Counted from the first letter of the stretch, positions 8,210 through 18,092 are shown. The stretch is DNA of 37,117 nt from Bacteroidales bacterium (GCA_016783905.1 JADHVQ010000015.1:1-37117), one strand, 5' to 3'. Notes: generated by a model from the sequence alone, not told the origin. Numbers and translations are program-made.

Positions 8210-9440
8210 TATCCCAGAATATCTCCCATGCCTCATCCAATCCGATGGCAACAGTGGTACGGGTCACCTTTCGTTTCCGTTCCAGTACAAGTGTGCTGTC
8301 CGAAGCCTCACGAGTGGCCTGGCGCCGGACCCTGATAGCGTCTGTTTTGTCGAATACCACGATATTCTGGCTTGACGTTGGGATGCGATACTGATCTCCG
8401 GTGACCCTGACCGGTTTTACAAAGGAAACAGAGGAGTCAGGATGTTCCATCAGGATCAGAATTTTCCGTGCATCCGGAATACCATACCCTACATAATTGT
8501 TGGGGTAAGGATAAAGCGATCCCGATTGATGCAGGATCTTCATGATCTCCCCGGTTGTGAGGGTACTGTCTTTCTGAAGCATACAGGCAATCATCCCTGT
8601 CACCACCGGGGCTGTAAATGAGGTGCCCCATGGTGTGTAGGTAATCAGATCTGGTTTGATAAAAGGAACATCCGGATTCCCGATTCCACTGTAGCTGGCT
8701 TTGAACACTTTGTCGGTAAAGCGATCGGCGCCTACCGCAATCACACCCGGTGCATCGGCAGGAGTCCAGATGATCCGCCAGGCATACTCCCCGGTATTGC
8801 CGGCGCTGTTGACGATGATCATCCCCTTCCCGGCCCATTTCTGACAGATCCTGGAGATGATGGTGGTTTGTCCGTCCATCTGTTCGGGTGAATAATTTTC
8901 ATCTTCCCGCGTAAATTCATTCCAGAATCCGATCGACATGTTGACCAGTCTCACTCCCAGGGAATCCAGGATCATGAAAGCAGTGTCGATGTTCCGTTCA
9001 TCATTGCGTGCATCCTCTTTGGCTCCCGCTCCGCCTGCCGGCCTGATCAGGTAGAAGGTAGCATCACGGGCAAAACTTCCTCCAAAAACAGTATCATCCG
9101 GATAGACCCCGGCGATGTATTTCAGCACCTGGGTTCCATGGCTGTAGCGAAACATGCTGACCGGATAATTCGGAATAAGATCCCTGACGAAAACAATCCG
9201 GTTATTCGTTCTTACATGTGCCAGGGAGGTGTCGCTGTTGAGCCCTGCAAATCCAATATCCAGCATGCCGATTTTCACTCCGTTCCCTCTGAGCCCCTGC
9301 TGGAAAAATGCTTCTGCATGGATCATTTGCAACGCCTCCACATATCCTGTTTCATGCTGTCGTTCCTCTTCCGGAACGCAACCAGCAATAACAATGAGCA
9401 GAAAAGCAAAAAAGATCCGGTGGCGGGCAGGCAATTTCAT
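8199..9440 (-). CDS. Subtilisin-like (S8) serine protease, predicted lipoprotein
   Basis: The 413-residue protein begins with a signal ending in a lipobox (VIAG then Cys21), so it is probably lipid-anchored. The S8 catalytic set is complete: Asp61 (MLDIG), His101 (YSHGT), oxyanion Asn215 (NSAGNTG) and Ser274 (WGTSFTAP). Between His and Ser lies SIGFWNE, fitting the family. After the peptidase domain, about 100 residues (310-413) form a small C-terminal extension without a T9SS signature. No separate I9 propeptide is obvious, which is common in membrane-anchored Bacteroidota subtilases. A near-consensus promoter word is at 9458-9465. Confidence 0.92.
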   Translation of the reverse strand: MKLPARHRIFFAFLLIVIAGCVPEEERQHETGYVEALQMIHAEAFFQQGLRGNGVKIGMLDIGFAGLNSDTSLAHVRTNNRIVFVRDLIPNYPVSMFRYSHGTQVLKYIAGVYPDDTVFGGSFARDATFYLIRPAGGAGAKEDARNDERNIDTAFMILDSLGVRLVNMSIGFWNEFTREDENYSPEQMDGQTTIISRICQKWAGKGMIIVNSAGNTGEYAWRIIWTPADAPGVIAVGADRFTDKVFKASYSGIGNPDVPFIKPDLITYTPWGTSFTAPVVTGMIACMLQKDSTLTTGEIMKILHQSGSLYPYPNNYVGYGIPDARKILILMEHPDSSVSFVKPVRVTGDQYRIPTSSQNIVVFDKTDAIRVRRQATREASDSTLVLERKRKVTRTTVAIGLDEAWEIFWDKPE

Positions 9441-9457
9441 AGGGATTGATCAAGATG

Positions 9458-9465
9458 CGAAAATA
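9458..9465 (-). promoter_or_regulatory. Possible promoter element for the S8 protease gene
   Basis: TATTTTCG on the minus strand matches TAnnTTTG at seven of eight positions and lies 17 bases upstream of the start codon. No clear upstream TTTG was seen. Confidence 0.35.
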
Positions 9466-9556
9466 AGGGATTGGACCGTTATCTGAAATAAAAATCTACT
9501 AACCACTTTCTCTGGTCGGTCAAGCTCCCTTCTGGAGGGGCAACCTCTAATTTGAT

Positions 9557-9564
9557 TAATTTTG
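9557..9564 (+). promoter_or_regulatory. Bacteroidota promoter element (TAnnTTTG) for the antiporter gene
   Basis: TAATTTTG is a full match to the Bacteroidota downstream element and sits 19 bases before the ATG at 9584. The upstream TTTG element is not clear. Confidence 0.5.
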
Positions 9565-9583
9565 CCATTATATTGCGACAGCT

Positions 9584-10810
9584 ATGGATATTCAAACCGA
9601 ATGGGTACTTCTCGGATTGGGGATTCTTGCCATCTTCTCCTACCTTTTTGACCTGCTGGCACATAAGACAAAGTTCCCATCCGTTATCCTCCTGGTTCTG
9701 ATAGGAATTCTGGTAAGGATCTATGCCGATGCAAAAGGATTTACATTTCCTGTTCTGGAGGATATCCTCCCAACCCTTGGATCGATCGGACTGATCCTTA
9801 TAGTGCTGGAAGGGGCAATGGAGCTCTCGACGGAACGGGAGAAACTGGGACTGATCATCCGGGCATTCTTCTCCTCGCTGGTCATCATGCTCATTACCGT
9901 AACCGCTCTCACCTCACTGTTTTACTATGGATTTCAAATGGAGCTGTACATCAGCATTGTAAATGCCATTCCACTTTCCATCATCAGCAGTGCAGTAGCC
10001 ATTCCAAGCTCGATGGGATTCACGCGGAACAAACGGGAGTTCATTATTTATGAGTCCAGTTTCTCCGATATCCTTGGGATTATTCTCTTCAATCATACAC
10101 TGGCAAACCGGACCTTTGAACCATCGATTTTTCTGGACTTCGGATTCGAGATCGTCATTGTTCTTGTCGTCACCATGATATGCTCATTCCTTCTGATCAA
10201 ACTTCTCAGGAGGATAGAACACAAAATCAAGTATTTTCTCCCCATAGCCGTCCTCATAATCCTTTATGCGCTGGGGAAAATGTTCCACATCTCCGCCTTG
10301 ATGATGGTTTTCTTTTTTGGCCTCTTTATGGCGAACAGCCGTACCCTGTTCCCACGACCTATCAGAAAATACCTCGATCACGAACAAGTGGATATCAACC
10401 TGAAGCAGCTTCAGTTACTCACCGGCGAGTCGGCATTTCTCATCCGTACCTTTTTCTTCCTGGTTTTCGGGTTTACCATAGTTGTAAGTAAGATGGGAAA
10501 TCCCTGGCTGTTTCTCTGGGGAACCATCATCATCGTGATCATATTCCTCATTCGTTTCGCCTACCTGCGCCTGACCTCCAGGGGTAAAATTACACCCGAG
10601 GTCTTCATCGCTCCGCGGGGACTGATCAACATTCTGCTGTTTCTGAGCATTCCAACAGCACTCCTGTCGGATGTGATCAATCAGTATGTGTTGCTGATCG
10701 TCTTTATTTTTTCCCTGTTGGTGATGATCTGGGGAGGGATCTCCTGGAAAAAACCACGAAGCGGGAGGGAGCTAATGGAAGAGGTTGGGGAGATCTCTTC
10801 GACGCTTTAA
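9584..10810 (+). CDS. Cation:proton antiporter, CPA family (NhaP-like)
   Basis: The 408-residue protein is almost entirely membrane helices (about 11-12). The N-terminus shows LFDLLAHKTKFPSVILLVLIG and LGSIGLILIVLEGAMEL, a CPA1-type opening. The mid part SSAVAIPSS and FSDILGIILFN corresponds to the region carrying the ion-binding acidic residue (family Asp in SDILG). Such proteins exchange Na+ or K+ for protons. It lacks the long cytosolic tail (TrkA or UspA domain) of some relatives. It is divergent from the S8 protease gene and followed on the other strand by a pseudogene. Confidence 0.85.
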   Translation: MDIQTEWVLLGLGILAIFSYLFDLLAHKTKFPSVILLVLIGILVRIYADAKGFTFPVLEDILPTLGSIGLILIVLEGAMELSTEREKLGLIIRAFFSSLVIMLITVTALTSLFYYGFQMELYISIVNAIPLSIISSAVAIPSSMGFTRNKREFIIYESSFSDILGIILFNHTLANRTFEPSIFLDFGFEIVIVLVVTMICSFLLIKLLRRIEHKIKYFLPIAVLIILYALGKMFHISALMMVFFFGLFMANSRTLFPRPIRKYLDHEQVDINLKQLQLLTGESAFLIRTFFFLVFGFTIVVSKMGNPWLFLWGTIIIVIIFLIRFAYLRLTSRGKITPEVFIAPRGLINILLFLSIPTALLSDVINQYVLLIVFIFSLLVMIWGGISWKKPRSGRELMEEVGEISSTL

Positions 10811-10814
10811 CGGA

Positions 10815-12154
10815 TTAACTTAACCCGTCGCGTTTATGTTTACGTGAAAAGATCTTTTTCAGGTAGAGGTAATCCAGGTAATAGAGGATTCGTACGGAGA
10901 AACTATTGGTTTGAGGGGCACTGAGTGTGGACTGGAGATCTTCAAAGTAGTCGCGGTTCAACCGGTCGCCAACTGTCATGATGTAGTTCTTCCAAACAAC
11001 ACTCAGTTCACTACCCGGGGCAAAGTACCAGATGAACTGCAGATCCTGGCTTCGGCCCCGGTGACGTTCCCCCCATAGTGATCATCGGGAGTCCAGTAGT
11101 TGGTGTTGATCAGCGTTACATACGAATTGTTCTTCAGGTTCTGGTCCACCACCATCACATTGTAGTTGGTGAATGGTTGCGTTGATGATCCGGGTCTTTT
11201 CAGGATTTTTCACAACCTCTTCATTGGGGCCAAGACTATCGTAAGCGGCCCCGAAATTCTTGGGAAAAGAGCCCACCCGGCGCGTATAAAAGATCTCGCA
11301 CTTATCAAACAGCTCTGTTCCTTCGGTAAAAAACTGCCGCTTTTCATCATACCTGACTTCAAAGGGGGAGAGTCCAAACTTCACGTCCATTCCTCCCTGC
11401 CCGAACCATGACCAGTTGGGATTGTCCGGATTCTTTTCCACATATTGATGCCCCACACCTGCTCCTCTACCTTCGGAAAACGAAGCGCGGAATAAGGGAT
11501 ATTAACCTCTGTCACCCAGCCCTGATCCGTGATTTGCGCAGCTGATTCCCATACCGCATCCCAGTAGACATCCTGTCCAACGGGTGAATATTTTGTATCA
11601 CTCTGCAGATTGGCCGGGCTCACTTTGAACTCAAACATGTTCAGTGCATCGTTATAGGGAAGGATATCGAACGAAATGTAATCAGTATTGAGCAGCTCGA
11701 TCTGGTCCCTGCGGCCCAGCTCTTTGCAGATGCTGTCGGGGTAAGGATCGTATAAGATAGCACCGATATAGAACGCCATATCGTCATATGCAAACATCAC
11801 CTTGGTTTGAAACTCGGGCAGCGTGCCATTCCGGGGGGAGTACTCTATGAAATTATCGGCTACAGGAAGAGAATGCCAGAAAGGTTCACTGAGCTCGCCG
11901 TCGATCTTTGGGGGAGTGGATATCCTGACAGCATCAATGGTTTTTCGGACAAGATCGAGAGAGTCCAGCTTTCCGTTTGAATCTTGTCCAGGTTGAGCAG
12001 CAGTTGGTGAAAGAGAGAAAAAGAAAAACGGAAAGAGAAACAGAAAGAGAAACAGAAATGTGAGAGAGATCTTATCTGCCATAGGTACCAACCAAGATAA
12101 GAAAAAAAGAAGCTGTTTGTATCCGATCTTCATATCTTTACAGGCTATTTCCAA
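10815..12154 (-). pseudogene. Degraded DUF5916 / CBM9-like outer-membrane protein gene
   Basis: The N-terminal piece (257 residues) has a signal-like start and a carbohydrate-binding-family-9-like domain (KIDGELSEPFW, FAYDDMAFYIGAILYDP, WVTEVNIPYSALRFP, VWGIN). DUF5916 proteins are usually about 750-900 residues, with a barrel after this domain. Here the frame breaks at about 11381-11456; the next frame reads NPNWSWFGQGGMDVKFG and then jumps to LSPFEVRYDEKRQFFTEGTE, skipping sequence normally between them. A further break near 11150 precedes fragments VMVVDQNLKN and TNYWTPDDHYGG; another leads to the C-terminus (FIWYFAPGSELSVVWKN, YYLDYLYLKK), stop at 10815-10817. About 1.3 kb remain of an expected 2.3-2.7 kb. 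The first ATG would be only 4 bases from the divergent kinase gene, so an internal ATG (12133 or 12082) may have been the start. Confidence 0.85.
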
Positions 12155-12157
12155 GGT

Positions 12158-13183
12158 ATGAGTAAACGATACATTTTTTTATTGCACATCTCATTCTGGA
12201 TCCTCTTTGCCCTGGTTCCGGAGCTGCCGATGATCTTCCCCGATAAGAAGTATCCCCTCTACTATTACTATTATACCCTTTGCTCCCAGTTTCTCAATGT
12301 CCTGAATTTTTACCTGGTCTACTTTCTGATCTCGATCGATTTCCTCATCCGCCGGAAGATTGTAACCAACCTGTTGAAGGTGCTGGGGGCAATCTCCTTT
12401 TTTATCTGCCTGAGATTGGTGGTGATTATGATCGTCTATGTCTACCTGGCCGGATTTGATTACCAGGAGGTGCATATCCGCTTTTACCATATTGTACTGG
12501 AATCCTATTACTCCATCTCCTTTACCCTGATGGCATTGCTGATCAAGTTCATGATCGACTGGTTCAACACACAGAAACAGAAAAGTGAACTCCTAGCCCG
12601 GACCAAGACCTCCGAACTGGCGTTGCTCAGAACACAGATCAATCCGCATTTCCTGTTCAACACACTGAACAATCTATACTCGCTGGTCTATAAGAAGTCA
12701 GATGAAGCTCCCTCCGTGGTCATGAAACTCTCCGACATCATGCGGTACATGCTCTATGACTCCAACAGCGATAAAGTGATGCTGGAAAAGGAGATAGAGT
12801 ACCTCGAGAGTTTCATTGAACTATATGAATTACGATTGAAAGAAGGCAGATTCGTAAAATTTGATGTGGAAGGAGATATACAATTCAAGATGATCCCTCC
12901 AATGCTATTGGTTCCTTTTGTGGAGAATGCATTCAAACACGGCCGGAAGCATTATAAGGTACCAGGGATCTCCATCAAGTTGGAGGTTGAGGGACCCCGG
13001 CTGGATTTCGACATCCGGAATTACCTCCCTGCCGGCTTGGGAATGAACAAGGACCAGCAAGGAGGGATCGGGCTGGAAAATGTGCGGAAACGATTGGATA
13101 TGATCTATCCCGGAACCTATTCCCTGAATATTGAGCAAACCGGTGATGAGTACCATGTCCATTTAATGATACAACGATTATGA
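12158..13183 (+). CDS. LytS-family sensor histidine kinase
   Basis: The 341-residue protein has four predicted membrane helices (about 6-28, 40-64, 72-98, 110-134), then the His_kinase domain of the LytS/YehU class (PF06580). The phosphoacceptor is His164 in LRTQINPHFLFNTLNNLYSL. The ATPase part shows PPMLLVPFVENAFKHG (N box) and GGIGLENVRKRL. It has no separate sensory domain, so the signal is probably read by the membrane part. Its stop overlaps the regulator start by four bases (ATGA), so the two are translationally coupled. Confidence 0.93.
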   Translation: MSKRYIFLLHISFWILFALVPELPMIFPDKKYPLYYYYYTLCSQFLNVLNFYLVYFLISIDFLIRRKIVTNLLKVLGAISFFICLRLVVIMIVYVYLAGFDYQEVHIRFYHIVLESYYSISFTLMALLIKFMIDWFNTQKQKSELLARTKTSELALLRTQINPHFLFNTLNNLYSLVYKKSDEAPSVVMKLSDIMRYMLYDSNSDKVMLEKEIEYLESFIELYELRLKEGRFVKFDVEGDIQFKMIPPMLLVPFVENAFKHGRKHYKVPGISIKLEVEGPRLDFDIRNYLPAGLGMNKDQQGGIGLENVRKRLDMIYPGTYSLNIEQTGDEYHVHLMIQRL

Positions 13184-13911
13184 AAATCACATGCATTGCT
13201 GTAGACGATGAACCTCTGGCCCTGGAGGTGATAGAAGATTACATCCAGAAGATCCCGTTTCTGCAGCTGGTCAAGTCCTTTGACAACGCCCTGCAGGCAA
13301 TGGATTTCCTTCGCCAGCAGAAGATTGACATGATGTTTCTGGACATTCAGATGGAGGAGCTGACTGGAATCCAGATGCTCAATATTCTCAAACCCAAACC
13401 CGAGGTGATCTTTACCACCGCGTATGATAAGTTTGCCCTCCAGGGATATGAACTGGACGTCACCGATTACCTGTTGAAGCCTATTTCCTTCGAACGGTTT
13501 GTGAAAGCAGTGGACAAAGTACATGAAAAACTTTGCCGGCAGGCCAATGCCAAGTGCCCCCCAGAAGAGGTTTCGATCTTCAATCCCAAGATTGACTACT
13601 TCTTTATCAAAAGTGGCTTTAAGCTTCACAAAGTCACCTTTGATGAGATCCTTTATGTGGAAGGCCAGGGCGATTACCTGAAGATCGTCACGCCCAAAGC
13701 CAGGATCATGACCCTGCAGACCTTCAAAGGGATCGAGGAGATCATCCCACAATCCAATTTCATCCGGGTGCACAAATCCTACATCGTGGCCATCGACAAG
13801 ATCGAGTCAATTGAAGGCAACATGATCAAGGTCAGCGACAAACTGATCCCCATCGGCGAGAGCTATAAGAAGAGCTTCCAGATGTTGCTGGATAAGAAGA
13901 AAATCATGTAG
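13180..13911 (+). CDS. LytTR-family response regulator
   Basis: The 243-residue protein has a receiver domain (1-120) with the acidic pair D9/D10, phosphoacceptor Asp55 (MMFLDIQ) and Lys100 (DYLLKP). The C-terminal LytTR DNA-binding domain (about 140-240) includes DEILYVEGQGDYLKI, FIRVHKSYIVAIDKI and the usual LIPIGESYKKSF ending. It partners the kinase just upstream. Targets are unknown. LytTR pairs in this phylum often sit next to the genes they control, so the ruined DUF5916 gene could have been one target (inference). Confidence 0.95.
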   Translation: MKITCIAVDDEPLALEVIEDYIQKIPFLQLVKSFDNALQAMDFLRQQKIDMMFLDIQMEELTGIQMLNILKPKPEVIFTTAYDKFALQGYELDVTDYLLKPISFERFVKAVDKVHEKLCRQANAKCPPEEVSIFNPKIDYFFIKSGFKLHKVTFDEILYVEGQGDYLKIVTPKARIMTLQTFKGIEEIIPQSNFIRVHKSYIVAIDKIESIEGNMIKVSDKLIPIGESYKKSFQMLLDKKKIM

Positions 13912-13915
13912 GGAA

Positions 13916-14149
13916 TTACGAATTCATCTCCTCCCAACCGGGCTCACCATCTATGATCATCCTTAATACATTGACGGAGTTAATGTAAAGCTACTCTTTT
14001 TTAACGTTCGTTATGTCAATGATTTTTTTGTTTTTAACAAGGTAATGATAGAGGTCTTCCTATTCTTCCGGGAAGCGGATATCTTTTGACGTAAGAAGAT
14101 CTCCGACAGCTTCCCTGGTATCGAGTAAAACAGCCTGGATAGTCTTGAA
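13916..14149 (-). pseudogene. Relic of a protein-coding gene with in-frame stops
   Basis: The region between the regulator and the glycosidase gene is not random. Read on the minus strand in a single frame it gives coding-like segments separated by stops: TIQAVLLDTREAVGDLLTS...DIRFPEE, stop, EDLYHYLVKNKKIIDITNV, stop, then INSVNVLRMIIDGEPGWEEM and a final stop at 13916-13918. The last piece looks like a natural C-terminus. A stop just upstream of the first segment shows the 5' part is gone. I do not identify the family with confidence. No intact gene is present on either strand of this 292-base gap. Confidence 0.5.
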
Positions 14150-14203
14150 TGAAAATTTCAATTTTTAATTTTCCGATCTTTGTAAAAACCAATAACCACT
14201 CCT

Positions 14204-16849
14204 ATGAGAAATTTTCTCCTTTTCTCTGTTTGTATTCTCATTTCCAGCCAGGCTTTAGCCCAATCAGGCGATTATCCATATACGCCTGTTAAGTTTTCAG
14301 ATGTACAGATCCGGGATGCCTTCTGGACGGCCCGCCAGGATACCAACAGGATCGTCACGATTCCTTTCGCCTTTCAGAAATCGGAAGAGACAGGACGTTT
14401 GAAGAATTTTAAAGTAGCTGGCGAGGTCAATGCCGGCATCATTGAAACAGGAAACTTCTGCAGCAAATATGGCTACGACGATTCCGACGTATATAAGATC
14501 ATTGAAGGGGGGGCTTTTTCCCTTGCCACCTATCCCGATCCGATACTGGAGGGTTTCCTCGACAGTCTGATCGCCGATATCGCCTCCGCCCAGGAACCCG
14601 ATGGGTACCTGTATACGATGAGTACGATAAACATCGATAAATCATGGGCGAGGGATCGCTGGGAGAATGCCCGCTATAACGGAAGTCATGAGCTGTACAA
14701 TGTAGGCCACATGTATGAAGCCGCGGTCGCATATTTTGACGCGACCGGGAAACGCACCCTGCTGGATGTGGCGATCCGCAATGCCGATCTGCTCTGCAAT
14801 ACATTTGGCCCGGATAAAAAACATATCGCTTCCGGGCACCAGGAGATCGAGATCGGACTGGCAAAACTATACCGGGTAACCGGGGAGCATAGGTATCTCG
14901 ATCTGGCTAAGTTTTTTCTGGATGAACGTGGCAAAGGAGAGAAGAGCGGAAGTACCTATACCCAGGATCATCTCCCTGTGATTGATCAGGAGGAGGCGGT
15001 GGGGCATGCTGTTCGCGCCACCTATATGTATTCTGCCATGGCGGATATTGCGGCACTCACAGGCGATTCTGCCTACATTCGTGCCATCGACCGGATCTGG
15101 AACGATGTGGTCTCCGGAAAGATCTACCTGACAGGCGGCATCGGTTCCCGCTCATCTGGCGAAGCCTATGGGGATAAATATGAATTACCAAACCTCACCG
15201 CTTACAACGAAACCTGTGCCGCCATCGCTAATGTCTTCTGGAACTACCGGATGTTTCTCCTGCACGGCGACAGCAAATACATCGATGTTCTGGAACGAAC
15301 CCTTTACAACGGAGTGATCCCCGGCGTTTCCCTGGATGGAACAACCTTCTTCTATCCCAACCCCCTCGAATCGGAAGGAAATTACGCCCGCTCCGAGTGG
15401 TTCGGCTGCTCCTGCTGCCCCTCCAACATCTCCCGGTTTATCCCCTCCGTTTCGGGATACATCTACGCCACCCGTGCCGATACCCTCTTTATCAACCTCT
15501 ACATCGGTAGCAATGGGAGAATTCAAATTGACGGTCAGGAGATTCAGGTTGTGCTGTCGACCCGTTATCCCTGGGATGGCGATGTTACCCTCACTATCAA
15601 TCCCGAAAATCCTGTGAACCTGACCATAGCTCTCCGGATTCCTGGCTGGGCACGGAACGAAGTGCTCCCCGGTGGACTATATGGCTTTGCAGAACCCTCA
15701 AATGCTTCGCCCTCCCTGGATGTAAACGGAAAACTCAGACAACTGAATCTGAACAGAGGGTACGTCTATATCACCAACACCTGGCGACCGGGAGATCAGG
15801 TTCACCTTTCGCTCCCGATGCCGGTCAGGAAAGTGATTGCCAGTAACAGGATTGCCGACGATCTCGACAAAGTCGCCCTGACGCGCGGTCCAATTGTATT
15901 TTGTGCGGAAGGGGTAGACAATGACGGGGATGTGAAAAATGTAATTATCCCCCTGCAGACTCCTTTTACCTATGCATTTAATCCCAACCTGTTAAATGGA
16001 GTCGGAATCCTGACTGGAGAAGTCTTTAAGTTAACTGGTGATGGTTTTGATCAACCCGTGAGCAAACGTCCTTCGTCCTTCTTCCTTCTTCCTTACTACG
16101 CATGGTGCCACAGGGGAACAGGCGTTATGAATACCTGGTTCTATAACGATCGGTACGTTTTTCCTCCATTGATGGATCCCCCCGGTTCTTTGTTTCTCGA
16201 TACAATTTCAGTCAGGATGAAACAGTACCAGGGGCAGGAGATCTTCTATACCACAGGTGATGACTATCCCGGTCAGCATACCAGTCAATATGATGGCTTT
16301 CCGGTTTTACTGACAGGAACGGCGTCTCTTAGTGCGGCAGCTTTCAACCAAAACAATAGGGCCAGTGATCTGGTTTACGGAACCTTTCACAATGTCTCCC
16401 TGAATCCTCCTGTAAAAACCGGAGAGGTATCTCCTGGATTGCTCTGCCGATATTTTGAAGGTCGATTCCGGAAGCTCCCTGGCTTCGATACCCTGATTCC
16501 GCTAAAAACAGTCACAGTAAGCGATATCGACGCCTACACCGCCCGCGATACAGCCGATGCCTATGCCCTTGAATTTGAAGGGTACATTGAAATCTCTCAG
16601 GGAGGCATCTATACCTTTTTTATCCGATCAGATGACGGAGGCCGGATAGGAATTGACGGGCAACAGATCGCAATCAACGATGGACTTCATGAGATCACAG
16701 AAGAACCGGGCCAGGCTGCCTTGGATAAGGGCCTCCACCGGATCAAGGTTCAGTTTTTTGATTACGGCGGAGATGAGGGATTGGAAGTTTGGGTTGAAGG
16801 CCCTGGGATTGAGAAGCAGCGGGTGCCGGCAGGGTGGTACAAATATTGA
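14204..16849 (+). CDS. GH127 beta-L-arabinofuranosidase with C-terminal PA14 domain
   Basis: The 881-residue secreted protein has a signal peptide (1-20, ending ALAQ). Residues about 30-560 match glycoside hydrolase family 127 (PF07944): IRDAFWTARQ, TGRLKNF, and the metal/catalytic set Glu320, Glu336, Cys338 and Cys404/Cys405 (CSCCPSN), which align in order and spacing with Glu322, Glu338, Cys340, Cys417 and Cys418 of HypBA1. It should release L-arabinofuranose from arabinan or hydroxyproline-linked side chains using a zinc-bound cysteine nucleophile. Residues about 738-881 form a PA14-type lectin-like domain (YTFFIRSDDGGRIGIDG, LHRIKVQFFDYGGDEGLEVW). There is no T9SS tail. A 7-bp word island at 16067-16094 lies inside the beta-sandwich region. 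No transporter or SusCD pair is adjacent. Confidence 0.93.
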   Translation: MRNFLLFSVCILISSQALAQSGDYPYTPVKFSDVQIRDAFWTARQDTNRIVTIPFAFQKSEETGRLKNFKVAGEVNAGIIETGNFCSKYGYDDSDVYKIIEGGAFSLATYPDPILEGFLDSLIADIASAQEPDGYLYTMSTINIDKSWARDRWENARYNGSHELYNVGHMYEAAVAYFDATGKRTLLDVAIRNADLLCNTFGPDKKHIASGHQEIEIGLAKLYRVTGEHRYLDLAKFFLDERGKGEKSGSTYTQDHLPVIDQEEAVGHAVRATYMYSAMADIAALTGDSAYIRAIDRIWNDVVSGKIYLTGGIGSRSSGEAYGDKYELPNLTAYNETCAAIANVFWNYRMFLLHGDSKYIDVLERTLYNGVIPGVSLDGTTFFYPNPLESEGNYARSEWFGCSCCPSNISRFIPSVSGYIYATRADTLFINLYIGSNGRIQIDGQEIQVVLSTRYPWDGDVTLTINPENPVNLTIALRIPGWARNEVLPGGLYGFAEPSNASPSLDVNGKLRQLNLNRGYVYITNTWRPGDQVHLSLPMPVRKVIASNRIADDLDKVALTRGPIVFCAEGVDNDGDVKNVIIPLQTPFTYAFNPNLLNGVGILTGEVFKLTGDGFDQPVSKRPSSFFLLPYYAWCHRGTGVMNTWFYNDRYVFPPLMDPPGSLFLDTISVRMKQYQGQEIFYTTGDDYPGQHTSQYDGFPVLLTGTASLSAAAFNQNNRASDLVYGTFHNVSLNPPVKTGEVSPGLLCRYFEGRFRKLPGFDTLIPLKTVTVSDIDAYTARDTADAYALEFEGYIEISQGGIYTFFIRSDDGGRIGIDGQQIAINDGLHEITEEPGQAALDKGLHRIKVQFFDYGGDEGLEVWVEGPGIEKQRVPAGWYKY
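16067..16094 (+). repeat. 7-bp word island (CGTCCTT x2, CTTCCTT x2) inside the GH127 gene
   Basis: Four tandem 7-base words occupy 16067-16094 and are translated as RPSSFFLLPY just before the family motif YYAWCHRG. The words are the same family as at 29874-29901 (TTCGTCC). Reading frame is kept. Confidence 0.75.
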
Positions 16850-17060
16850 GGCGATTCTGAAGGAGGAGATTCTAGGGAGACGGCATCCTCTTTTTCGGCA
16901 TCTTTTTGATTCAGCACCGTCTGATAGATAGTGGCAAAAGCGGCTTCAATCCAAATGATGGCTGCTGATCGGTTCCGGGATCTTATTAAGTGTCCCATCA
17001 CTTTTTTCCGGGAATTTTTACTGGATAGATCTTTTTATCACCCTCCTGTTTTTTATTGGC

Positions 17061-18092
17061 ATGATCATCCCGGTGATCTTCCTGAGACTGGCGCCATTGG
17101 TTGCCATATTGTTCAATCTTGGATCCTACCGGCGCATATTAGATCTACTGGAAACCGATGGGTTGAGCGATTTACAGGAAGGAGCCCTCGATCGTGTCAT
17201 GTTTGGAATATATCTTTCAGGGGTTCAACTTATTATATTTTGCCTCCTTGCATATTTTAACTACCTCTGGAGAATAAATTTTGTCAGCGCCAGACTCTCT
17301 AAAGCTGCCAGTGTCTTAGTAATAATCGTAGTCAATATCCTGATCTTTTTAGGACTGAACTTTCTTGAAAGCAGTATATTGAACACCTGGATTGATATTG
17401 GACGTCGTATTCCGGTTGATTATTTGCTTTTTGCCAACTTCTCAGTCGCAGCGGTCGCAATTGCAGAGGCCTATTTTATAATCCTGTTTCAAAAAGTAAG
17501 GGCTTCGGAATTAGAAAACACCAAATTGCGGGAGGAGAAAACCAATGCTGAACTGGCCGCCTTAAAAGAGCAGATCAGTCCGCATTTCTTTTTCAATACC
17601 CTTAGCTCACTGAGTACTGTAGTGAGGAATGAAGAAAAAGAATTGGGACTTGAATTTATTCAGGAGATATCAAATACTTACCGTTATACACTGGCAAGCA
17701 GGCAACAGGATCTGGTTAACCTGGAAGCAGAACTAGACTTCGTAAGATCATACATATTTGTAATTCAAAAACGGTTTGGTGATAAGCTGATATTCGATCT
17801 GGAAGTTTCAGGCAATGACTTCCGGTCAAAAATTCCTCCTATGTCGTTGCAGCAATTGATTGAAAATGCTATTTAGCACAATGTAATCACCCAGGCACTG
17901 CCACTTACGATTCATATATACATTGAGAACAACATGATCTGTGTAGAGAACAACCTGCAAATGAAAAACCGAACAGATGGCATGGGATTGGGATTGGAAA
18001 ATCTCACCAACCGCTACCGGTTGCTTGCGCAGAAGGAAATTATCATTGAAAAAGATGAACAAAAATTCATCGTAAAGTTGCCGTTGTTATGA
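17061..18092 (+). pseudogene. LytS-family histidine kinase broken by a nonsense codon
   Basis: The first 271 residues carry membrane helices and the phosphoacceptor segment LKEQISPHFFFNTLSSLSTV. Translation stops at a TAG (17874-17876) exactly inside the N box: LIENAI, stop, HNV, where the family has Lys (ENAIKHN). The same frame then continues through the rest of the ATPase domain (MGLGLENLTNRYRLL, FIVKLPLL) to TGA at 18090-18092, overlapping the regulator start. A single A-to-T change (AAG to TAG) would explain it. The 5' end also looks disturbed: membrane-helix-like sequence (SGNFYWIDLFITLLFFIG) is in frame before the first ATG but lacks an ATG, and an ATG at 16957 is in another frame. The 211 bases before 17061 hold nothing else I recognise. 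Confidence 0.85.

Noticed and set aside
12031-12054. Duplicated 12-base GAAAGAGAAACA as another word island
   Set aside because: It encodes the Leu/Phe-rich core of a signal sequence on the other strand (LFLFLFLF); low-complexity hydrophobic coding explains it.
13913-13926. GAATTAC-GAATTCA as a further GATTTAC-family island
   Set aside because: Only two words, one imperfect; too short to separate from chance.
14499-14934. Minus-strand open frames opposite the GH127 gene
   Set aside because: Composition-driven shadows; the plus strand carries an unambiguous enzyme with its catalytic residues.
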